From the NCBI GenBank assembly GCA_031281815.1, contig JAITEY010000094.1, positions 1 to 13,216 of the forward strand: DNA of 13,216 nt, in the 5' to 3' direction. The DNA comes from Desulfovibrio sp. Lineage in GTDB: Bacteria; Desulfobacterota; Desulfovibrionia; Desulfovibrionales; Desulfovibrionaceae. Of the stretch, positions 1-5,332 are shown in pieces (within the stretch, counting starts at the first letter, position 1; each line of letters begins with the position of its first letter). The translations under genes were made by a program, and so were the position numbers. Under the pieces are notes generated by a model that was not told the DNA's origin, did not search any database, and was given only the letters and a program-made list of their open reading frames with translations.

Positions 1-203
1 GAAAGTCTGCTGAGTTGCGTCAAGCTCGGCAACAGTCCGGGCTCACGCTCAAAGAAACGCCGCCACCGGCAAAACGAAGAATATTCCAAGCCGAAATTCG
101 AAGTGTATTCCTTCTGAGACAGGCCGCTTCTTGACCACTCCACTACATGGCTATGCCAAAATTCGCGTTGCTGCCGCCGCGTCTTACGCCGAGCTGATTC
201 CAT
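1..203 (-). CDS. IS66-family accessory protein (TnpA/OrfA type), N-terminal part, cut by the window edge
   Basis: Reading the minus strand from an ATG at 203 gives 67 codons without a stop up to the window edge. The N-terminus is basic (ESARRKTRRQQREFW, residues 2-16) and is followed by SGLSQKEYTSNFGLEYSSFC (26-45) and WRRFF. This is the pattern of the small HTH protein encoded first in IS66-family elements, where a typical form is REFW...SGLSQxE(Y/F)...HGLxxSTFxxWRR. The protein probably binds the element's ends or helps transposition; its exact role in the family is poorly known. An in-frame upstream ATG at 230 would add nine residues; neither start has a convincing ribosome binding site. 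The gene runs inward from the element terminus at 276, as expected for the first IS66 gene. tnpB and tnpC would lie left of the window. Recognition rests on motif memory, not on a search. Confidence 0.75.
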   Translation of the reverse strand, partial: MESARRKTRRQQREFWHSHVVEWSRSGLSQKEYTSNFGLEYSSFCRWRRFFEREPGLLPSLTQLSRL

Positions 204-210
204 ATCCGGC

Positions 211-243
211 ACCGCCTTGAAGGCCACCATGGCGGTTTTTTTA
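211..243 (+). terminator. Hairpin plus T-run inside the IS66 end
   Basis: ACCGCC (211-216) pairs with GGCGGT (231-236) around a 14-nt loop, followed on the plus strand by a run of seven T. As plus-strand RNA it has the form of an intrinsic terminator for transcripts leaving the element. As minus-strand RNA the same stem contains the upstream in-frame ATG (230) of the IS66 accessory gene and ends just before the ATG at 203. It could therefore hide the start from read-through transcripts entering from outside, a strategy known in IS10 and IS50. The hairpin is seen; the role is inferred. Confidence 0.5.
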
Positions 244-276
244 AGCTTGGGAAGATGCGGATAAAACGACGCTTAC

Positions 277-345
277 AAAGAGATCATGAATGGGCTGGGT
301 GTGCCTGAGCCTGGGCGGAAAGACTACGCAATGAGCTTATTGTAG
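277..345 (+). pseudogene. Possible 3' tail of a gene interrupted by the IS66 element
   Basis: Directly outside the IS terminus, plus-strand frame 1 reads 22 codons (beginning KEIMNGLGVPEPGRK and ending MSLL) to a TAG at 343-345. In this frame a TAA lies inside the element at 262-264, so the open stretch starts with the IS boundary. That fits the last codons of a gene split by insertion, but 22 codons could be open by chance and I do not recognise the peptide. The rest of 277-394 is AT-rich and shows no other feature I can name. Confidence 0.2.
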
Positions 346-394
346 TACGAAATCGGGGGGGTGTTGATTTTATAATATACTGTAATTATTGAAT

Positions 395-628
395 TTATAT
401 GCTCAAAACTGTCAAAGTTCGGACGCCCTTATCGTTTCTCATAAGTATAATATCCGGCTTTGACAACAGTTGTGTCCAGCTTGAGATTGCATTTCTCTGG
501 ATGGTATCAATATGGTTGCAGAAATGTTTTGGAACACAAAATAGCGTGACTTTAATCTTCTGATTTTTTACAGGTATAAACGTTTTATTTACAGATACTT
601 GCGTGTAGTATTTTATATCCTCCAGCAT
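395..628 (-). pseudogene. Truncated glycosyltransferase, N-terminal fragment
   Basis: The 77-residue product contains KVTLFCVPKHFCNHIDTIQRNAISSW (about residues 26-51) and then PDIILMRNDKG. This matches the opening of a glycosyltransferase group common in Desulfovibrio glycan loci, with the usual form (T)xFxVPKPFxGHIxxIQRNAIxSW...(V)(I)LFGDEEG. Real members continue for about 200 or more residues, but here the frame ends eight residues after the acidic loop (RTLTVLSI, stop), so the donor-binding and catalytic parts are absent. The minus-strand sequence beyond shows no continuation in another frame that I can find. The ATG at 628 overlaps the upstream gene's end by 44 bases. A strong GGAGG lies just inside this start, so the real start may be a little further in. 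Probably an inactive remnant produced by a deletion or rearrangement close to the IS66 insertion. Confidence 0.6.
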
Positions 629-2081
629 TATTTGGTTTTTTCCCTATCCGCGAGTAATCAAAAAGCAATTCCGGTTTTTCCAGATATCTTTTTCCAATTG
701 GAATCTTTTCCGATAAGTCATTTCTTACAAAGATACAATTTCCTGTATGACATACAAGAATATAGCCTTTTTCATTGCCGACGCGGAGCGTTGAAGCAAA
801 ACTATTACCTTGAAATGCCGGCAAGTTGTGCCTTGAAAATTTCCCAGGAGGTATTGATGAATTTATCTTAATAATAACAATTTTAGGGTTATATTGTGAA
901 AGATTTTCCCATATATCTAAACCAAAGGAATCAATATTTATACTTAATATGTCGAAATCATGTGGCAGCGTTTTATACTCCTGAAGAACATTATCTAAAG
1001 AATTCTGTGAATGTTTATTCTTGTCAATCATTTTATTTATTGGCGTAATTGTTTTAAACCTTGATGCTGTATTGAGTAGTTCTGCAAAATTCTCTGGATT
1101 TCCTTCAATGTACAATGCATTCCAATTATATTGTTCAACAAGTAAAAATGTATTTGAACAATATACCCCATCCCATGCTCTAAATTCTACACAGTACTTT
1201 CGGTTAATATCAGTTGATTGTCCATGAATATCTATTTTCTTTAAAATATATTCAAGGACACCATCCTCGCCATTTTGTGAAAAAATATTTTTTTTATAGT
1301 AATCCAACGATAAAGCTTTATTTTGAGGTTGTATTTTCGACCAGTACCATGAACCGGCAAGGCGATTTTCCGTAGCTTTTTTGATACATTCATGTAAATA
1401 AGCGCTGTTTGTTTCTGCCTTTGCGAGGATCGACCTCTGCTCATAGTTGGGCTTTTCATCTTCTGAAATCGACTCTCCAATGTATGCCCAGCCGAGCCTG
1501 GGGATAGGGAACGGCCTACGGCCTGCCTCGTGCCGCAAAAAGGCATCGTGAATCACGGCATCATATTTCGCATATGGATAGATATACTCTGCCAAAAAAT
1601 ATTGATCTGCCCCATATTCCTTGCCGACTCCGGCTACAGCAAGCAATTCCTCTATATTGCGCAGTGCTTCGGCTCTCACACCCCACATTCCAGCGAATAT
1701 GGGATTATTGTGCCAGGGGTGATCGCGCATGATATGAAATGTTTTGCCGCTTTTCAGCCATTCATACACCGCTGCGACTTCTCTGGCAGACAGGCGAGAG
1801 TCAGCGTCTCGAAAAACAGCAATCTCCACATCAGGGTCCGCTGCCGCAAGAAACCGCCAGCACATTGCAGATGCATCTTCGAAACAATCATTTTTATATA
1901 TTACTTCTGCTCCATGATATGTAAGCGATTTGATAATAGCTGGCGGTACTGATTTTCCTACATAAAATCTTGCTTTCCATTCATTTGGATAGTATTGATA
2001 TATAGTTTCGACATTACGGAGTGCACCCTCAAGATATTTTATTTTTTTTCCATAAAGTGAATAAGATATAATTTTTTTCAT
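585..2081 (-). CDS. Glycosyltransferase fused to FkbM-like methyltransferase domain
   Basis: 498 residues. Residues 1-200 look like a glycosyltransferase: a hydrophobic first strand (KKIISYSLYG), FRDADSRLSARE (90-101) with a DxD-like D92/D94 pair that would bind metal and sugar nucleotide, HIMRDHPWHNNPIFAGMWG (116-134) and GADQYFL (157-163). Residues 262-460 match the FkbM-like SAM methyltransferase group: FSQNGEDGVLEYIL (267-280), CVEFRAWDG (297-305), LYIEGNPENF (323-332), LSINIDSFGLDIWENL (379-394), INSSIPPG (406-413), QGNSFAS (424-430) and VCHTGNCIFVR (443-453). It probably transfers and perhaps methylates a sugar in surface glycan synthesis in the cytoplasm. The SAM loop normally reads VEFGAWDG; here Gly is replaced by Arg301, and Lys405 stands where Glu is usual, so methylation may be lost. 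The ATG at 2081 has a good ribosome site (GAAGGAT, seven bases away). The gene is much more AT-rich than the two genes upstream of it, suggesting transfer. Confidence 0.8.
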   Translation of the reverse strand: MKKIISYSLYGKKIKYLEGALRNVETIYQYYPNEWKARFYVGKSVPPAIIKSLTYHGAEVIYKNDCFEDASAMCWRFLAAADPDVEIAVFRDADSRLSAREVAAVYEWLKSGKTFHIMRDHPWHNNPIFAGMWGVRAEALRNIEELLAVAGVGKEYGADQYFLAEYIYPYAKYDAVIHDAFLRHEAGRRPFPIPRLGWAYIGESISEDEKPNYEQRSILAKAETNSAYLHECIKKATENRLAGSWYWSKIQPQNKALSLDYYKKNIFSQNGEDGVLEYILKKIDIHGQSTDINRKYCVEFRAWDGVYCSNTFLLVEQYNWNALYIEGNPENFAELLNTASRFKTITPINKMIDKNKHSQNSLDNVLQEYKTLPHDFDILSINIDSFGLDIWENLSQYNPKIVIIKINSSIPPGKFSRHNLPAFQGNSFASTLRVGNEKGYILVCHTGNCIFVRNDLSEKIPIGKRYLEKPELLFDYSRIGKKPNNAGGYKILHASICK

Positions 2082-2142
2082 ATATATAATCCTTCTCTAT
2101 AATAATTTTTTAAGTAAAGTAATTCTTCATAATCTTTACTTC

Positions 2143-2170
2143 GTAATACATCACTCAATATATAAGTCAA
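2143..2170 (-). promoter_or_regulatory. Candidate sigma70 promoter for the glycosyltransferase/FkbM fusion gene
   Basis: On the minus strand, TTGACT (2170-2165), a 16-base spacer and TATTAC (2148-2143) lie about 60 bases upstream of the ATG at 2081, in the AT-rich gap after the SDR gene. Both boxes are close to consensus. This would let the glycosyltransferase gene be expressed independently of the aminotransferase-SDR pair. Predicted from sequence only, and AT-rich DNA gives chance matches. Confidence 0.45.
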
Positions 2171-2182
2171 AAATACATTTAT

Positions 2183-3163
2183 TCAAAGATAGCATGCCGA
2201 TTTTGAATAAAAATATTCCAGCGTCCGCGTCAGCCCTTCTTTAAGCGAAACTTTCGGCTCCCAGCCCAGTTCCTCCCGGATGCGCGCGTCGTTTGCATAA
2301 AAGTCGCCGATATCAATTTTCTTGCGTTCAGACGGGAACTCTTTCAGAATATACTCTCCGCCGCCGTGCGCTGCGGCGAGCAGCGCGTCCGCCAGTTCCC
2401 GCAGACCGACAACCGCGTCCCCGCCCAGATTGTAAACGCGGCCGTCCGCGCGGGGAGCGGCCGCCGCAAGCAGCATGGCGTCTACGCAGTCGTCCACATA
2501 GGTAAAATCGCGCAGTTGTCCGCCGCCCCAGACCTCAAAGGCTTCACCTTCCAGGAGACGGCGTATCCATATCCCGAGAAAGGTCTGGCGGGCATCCTTG
2601 ATGCGCATGCGCGGGCCGTAGGTGTTGGTGAGACGCAGCACCGTCGAGCGGACGCCGTATACCGCATGGTACAGCAAGTGGTAGCGCTCCCCGGCCGCTT
2701 TGTGGATGCCGTTGACGTCCACCGGACGCACGGGGTGTTCCTCGTCGACGGGGAGGTACTCCGGCCGGCCGTATATCTGGCGGGTCCCGGCGAAGACGAG
2801 CTTGACGCCGGAGTTGTGCTTGCGGCAGGCCTCAAGGATGGACAACTGCGCTTTGACGTTGATTTCCAAATCCGTAAACGGATCGGCCATGGAATCCATG
2901 TGGCTCGTCTGTCCGGCAAGATTGAAGAGGAAATCCTTCCCCTGCACCAGATAGCGCACGGCATGAGGATCGCGCACATCCGTGATGTTCAGGTCGACTC
3001 TGTCCCGAAATCCTGCAAGATTGGCGAGATTGCCGCCGTATTCGGGAATCAGGCTGTCGGCAAGCGTGACGCGGGCGCCCATGTCCACAAGCCGCCCGGC
3101 AAGCGTGGAGCCGATAAAGCCCGCGCCTCCGGTGATCAACACCTCGGCGCCGTAAAAATCCAT
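2183..3163 (-). CDS. NAD-dependent epimerase/dehydratase (extended SDR), nucleotide-sugar enzyme
   Basis: 326 residues from the ATG at 3163, the usual length for UDP-glucose 4-epimerase or dTDP-glucose 4,6-dehydratase relatives. Seen: the Rossmann loop GGAGFIG (12-18), an acidic residue ending strand 2 (D36 in LADS), NLAGQTSHMDSM (81-92) close to the nucleotide, FAGTRQIYG (124-132) supplying the active-site Ser/Thr position, TNTYGPRM (179-186), RDFTYVDD (218-225) and a terminal GWEPKVSLKEGL. The catalytic YxxxK motif reads NGIHK, with Asn151 in place of Tyr and Lys155 kept. I recall a PVDVNGINK subfamily with the same change, so this may be a family trait and not damage. Start choice: a GTG at 3172 overlaps the upstream stop as GTGA, but the ATG at 3163 has AAGG at better spacing. 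The overlap with the aminotransferase gene implies translational coupling. The substrate is unknown; it probably makes or modifies an activated sugar in the cytoplasm. Confidence 0.85.
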   Translation of the reverse strand: MDFYGAEVLITGGAGFIGSTLAGRLVDMGARVTLADSLIPEYGGNLANLAGFRDRVDLNITDVRDPHAVRYLVQGKDFLFNLAGQTSHMDSMADPFTDLEINVKAQLSILEACRKHNSGVKLVFAGTRQIYGRPEYLPVDEEHPVRPVDVNGIHKAAGERYHLLYHAVYGVRSTVLRLTNTYGPRMRIKDARQTFLGIWIRRLLEGEAFEVWGGGQLRDFTYVDDCVDAMLLAAAAPRADGRVYNLGGDAVVGLRELADALLAAAHGGGEYILKEFPSERKKIDIGDFYANDARIREELGWEPKVSLKEGLTRTLEYFYSKSACYL

Positions 3164-3168
3164 CACGC

Positions 3169-4350
3169 TCACCTTCCCTTTGCCTTTCGGGTACGCGCCC
3201 AGGCGCGCACGGCATCAATGACGCGGTCCACCGCCTCGTCCTCAAGCTGCGGAAACATGGGGAGGCTGACCACTTCGTCCATAATGCGCTCCGTTACGGG
3301 AAGACCGTCAGGCGGGATCGGAAGCCGCCCCCGGTACGCGGGCTGCAGATGCGCAGGCCGCGGGTAGTGGACGGCGGTGCCTATGCCCCTGTCCCGCAAA
3401 AATTCCCTGAAAGCGTGTTGTTCGGGGCAACGCACGACATAGAGGTGGAAAACCGGTTCGACCCAAGGCATGGCCGCAGGCAGAAGCAGGCCGCAGCCGG
3501 ACAGACCCTCGGCGTAGCGCGCGGCAATGCGCCGGCGGGCTGCGTTGTCGGGGTCCAGATGCTTCAGTTGCACGTTCAGCACGGCCGCCTGCACCGGGTC
3601 AAGGCGGCTGTTGACGCCCGGCTCGACGCTGATGCGCTGTTCGTTCCAACCGTATTGCCGCATGGCCGACAGTGCCTCGGCCAAGCCCGGATCCCGTGTC
3701 GCGACGGCTCCGGCGTCGCCCAGAGCGCCCAAATTCTTTGTCGGGTAAAAGCTGAACGCGGCAAGGTTGCCGAAGGCGCCGACCTGCCGGCCTTTATACC
3801 GCGCTCCGTGGGCTTGGGCGCAATCCTCCACAACGGCAAGGGCATACTTGCGCGCAACGGCTGTGACGGCATCCATATCACAGGGGTGCCCGTACAGATG
3901 TACGGGAATCACCGCCGCGGGCGTGAGATCCGGCCGCGTCTCCAGCAGATGCACGACGCTTGCTTCCAGGGATTCCGGGTCCATGGTCAGGGTTGCAGGG
4001 TCAATGTCCGCCGGCGCCGGAACAGCGCCGGCCCGCTCTACGGCGGCCACCGTGGCGACGGCAGTATGGGAGACCGTAAACACGGCCTTGCCCGCTCCCA
4101 CGCCCAGGACGCGCAGGGACAGTTCCAACGCGTCGGTGCCGCAGGCGCAGCCGACCGCACGGTCAAGGCCGAGGTAGTCGGCAAAAGCGCGCTCAAAGGT
4201 TTCCACTTCCCCGCCGAGAATATAGTGTCCGCTGTCGAAAACGCGCCGGACGGCCTTCAAAACGGCACGTTTGCGCAAGGCGCAGGCGGCATGGGGATCG
4301 GCAAAGGGGATAAAGGGAGCGGACATGGGTACTGAGGGGGAAAAGGTCAT
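3169..4350 (-). CDS. DegT/DnrJ/EryC1/StrS family PLP-dependent sugar aminotransferase
   Basis: 393 residues, normal for the family. These enzymes transfer an amino group, usually from glutamate, to a keto-sugar nucleotide. Seen: GHYILGGEVETFE (41-53), the cofactor-binding start of a helix GCACGTDAL (67-75), VEDCAQAHGA (174-183) with Asp176 contacting the PLP ring, FSFYPTKNLGALGDAG (199-214) with the Schiff-base Lys205, the NSRLDPVQAAVL segment (247-258) and the C-terminal HLYVVR (302-307) and VSLPMFPQL (361-369). All key residues are intact. A second in-frame ATG at 4326 would remove eight residues and starts just before the conserved IPFADP; neither ATG has a clear ribosome site. It is the first gene of the minus-strand sugar operon and overlaps the SDR gene, so the two probably act in one pathway to an amino-deoxysugar. 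The exact sugar, such as a 3-amino or 4-amino form, cannot be told from sequence. Confidence 0.9.
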   Translation of the reverse strand: MTFSPSVPMSAPFIPFADPHAACALRKRAVLKAVRRVFDSGHYILGGEVETFERAFADYLGLDRAVGCACGTDALELSLRVLGVGAGKAVFTVSHTAVATVAAVERAGAVPAPADIDPATLTMDPESLEASVVHLLETRPDLTPAAVIPVHLYGHPCDMDAVTAVARKYALAVVEDCAQAHGARYKGRQVGAFGNLAAFSFYPTKNLGALGDAGAVATRDPGLAEALSAMRQYGWNEQRISVEPGVNSRLDPVQAAVLNVQLKHLDPDNAARRRIAARYAEGLSGCGLLLPAAMPWVEPVFHLYVVRCPEQHAFREFLRDRGIGTAVHYPRPAHLQPAYRGRLPIPPDGLPVTERIMDEVVSLPMFPQLEDEAVDRVIDAVRAWARTRKAKGR

Positions 4351-4423
4351 GTTCCGGAATTGTTGGATCCTGCGGACTTGAACGACGGATTCATTGAGAA
4401 CTGCAACATCGACGTCTGTCCGC

Positions 4424-4432
4424 AGTATAACA
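4424..4432 (-). promoter_or_regulatory. Possible extended -10 promoter element for the sugar operon
   Basis: The minus strand reads TGTTATACT here, a TGn-TATACT extended -10 box, about 75 bases upstream of the aminotransferase ATG. No good -35 box is visible at 16-18 bases, which extended -10 promoters can tolerate. Confidence 0.3.
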
Positions 4433-4457
4433 CTTAGGAGTTGTTCATTGATTATCT

Positions 4458-4520
4458 TAACATTTATGCTATAGGATCCCTATAATTCCGCTGTGGATAG
4501 GGAGTAATCTGTAAATGTTA
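4458..4520. repeat. Nested inverted repeats with promoter-like boxes in the AT-rich spacer
   Basis: TAACATTTA (4458-4466) and TAAATGTTA (4512-4520) form a perfect 9-bp inverted repeat. Between them TAAACC-like pairing is absent, but TATAGG-ATC-CCTATA (4470-4484) is a second perfect palindrome. On the plus strand TTAACA (4457-4462), an 18-base spacer and TATAAT (4481-4486) resemble a promoter overlapping the inner palindrome. It could be an operator region between the sugar operon and the DUF1640-like gene; no plus-strand gene follows before 5333. Pattern seen, function not known. Confidence 0.35.
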
Positions 4521-4535
4521 TTTATAAATAATTCC

Positions 4536-4847
4536 TTAATTGAGAATTGCAACTAAATTTTGAAACCCATAAACTTCCTGCAACACTATTGACTCATTGT
4601 CTATCGGTATCATGCCGTCAGGGAGAAGTCTGTACCATGAATAACCCGGAAGAGCCCGCTTGAGTTTATAATCGGCTTTTACAGTCTGTATATCGCCTTT
4701 AGTCGCAAGATTACCGTCAATATACGCAAGTCTGTCCTCAATGACTTCCCGCATAGTGTCGGCTTGAACTTTCGCCTGCTGTTCCGAGACGCCTGCGGCA
4801 ATCAATTTTTCACAATATCCAAGCGTGTCGAAGGTGGTCGCAACCAT
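4536..4847 (-). CDS. Short DUF1640-like protein with a non-family C-terminus, probably chimeric or truncated
   Basis: 103 residues from the ATG at 4847, chosen because GAGG lies five bases upstream; an ATG at 4871 would add eight residues but has no ribosome site. Residues 2-53 (VATTFDTLGYCEKLIAAGVS, then EQQAKVQADTMREVIEDRLA and LATKGDI) match the start of the bacterial DUF1640 coiled-coil family, whose members usually continue as a long charged coiled coil and end in a membrane segment. Here the similarity stops at about residue 60. The remaining 43 residues (ALPGYSWYRLLPDGMIPIDN and QEVYGFQNLVAIL among them) contain Pro, Gly and Trp, show no coiled coil and no clear membrane anchor, and I do not recognise them. 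The tail is more AT-rich than the head. It may be a fused remnant after a deletion. DUF1640 proteins have no settled function in bacteria, so none is assigned. Confidence 0.5.
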   Translation of the reverse strand: MVATTFDTLGYCEKLIAAGVSEQQAKVQADTMREVIEDRLAYIDGNLATKGDIQTVKADYKLKRALPGYSWYRLLPDGMIPIDNESIVLQEVYGFQNLVAILN

Positions 4848-5332
4848 GATAACCTCGCTTTCAGCCTGCATACTGTACGGGTGCTAGTCGCCGTGTCCAG
4901 ACCCTTTTCGCGTTTTTATTTCTCATGCCCGGTCTGGAGAAGGGTTTATTCGGGCTCTCAGTGTTGAACCGGCTTCCATGCTTTTTACAGGCTGTATCTT
5001 CCGCAGAAACGTCCGGGTCGCCCGTCCGGACATCTGCCGCTTCCACGGCGTGCGGGGAAATCTTGCCGGCCGCTTGTTCTTGATATTTTCCTCTGTTATT
5101 ACAAGTTGTTGACATTATAACTCCGGTTGACAACGCGCGCCCGACAGACTAAGGTGCCTGCGTGATGCCGCGTTGCGCGGAGCAAGCTTCCCGCTTCACC
5201 CGGCTCCCCGCCGGAAAAGCGGCCTCTACACTGCGGGAACCGGTTACAGAAAAAGTATTCCCTGCATCGGCGGGAGTCAAGCCGCAATCCCTCCCGGAAA
5301 GGGAGAAGTGCCGGACCATAAAGGGCATTCAG
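4848..5332. other. Spacer between the DUF1640-like gene and hisS, with hisS leader
   Basis: No convincing gene. A 90-codon minus-strand frame (4861-5133) has a low-complexity, basic composition and no motif I recognise. TCCAGACC (4896-4903) and GGTCTGGA (4931-4938) form an 8-bp inverted repeat with a 27-base loop, which is not followed by a T-run. Two TTGACA hexamers (5109-5114 and 5127-5132) could be -35 boxes for hisS, but neither has a good -10 at standard spacing. The roughly 170-base stretch before hisS can form CCGCG-ttg-CGCGG (5167-5179) and CTCCC-ggaaa-GGGAG (5291-5305); I see no T-box signature. Confidence 0.4.

Larger units (their letters stand above)
1..276 (-). mobile_element. IS66-family insertion sequence, one end only
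   Basis: On the minus strand the sequence starting at 276 reads GTAAGCGTCGTTTTATCCGC. IS66-family terminal inverted repeats characteristically begin GTAAGC. The IS66 accessory gene begins 46 to 73 bases inside this end and points inward, the expected arrangement. The eight bases just outside (277-284, aaagagat) are the candidate target duplication, but the other end lies outside the window, so neither the duplication nor the element's completeness can be tested. Confidence 0.65.

Noticed and set aside
90..165. tRNA-like look of the minus strand (D-loop-like and T-loop-like words)
   Set aside because: No consistent cloverleaf or acceptor stem can be folded, and the same bases encode the HTH of the IS66 accessory protein.
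2366..4335. Two plus-strand frames of about 330 codons opposite the SDR and aminotransferase genes
   Set aside because: Antisense shadows; the minus-strand genes have all expected motifs.
4861..5133. Minus-strand frame of 90 codons upstream of hisS
   Set aside because: Irregular basic composition, no motif and no clear ribosome site; not supported as a gene, though a decayed one cannot be excluded.
5162..5332. 57-codon N-terminal extension of hisS
   Set aside because: HisRS proteins begin at the conserved TPRTVKGFADI-type segment; the extension has no likeness and an ATG with a ribosome site lies at 5333.
5134..5332. T-box or other riboswitch in the hisS leader
   Set aside because: No T-box consensus and no terminator/antiterminator pair; only two small hairpins.
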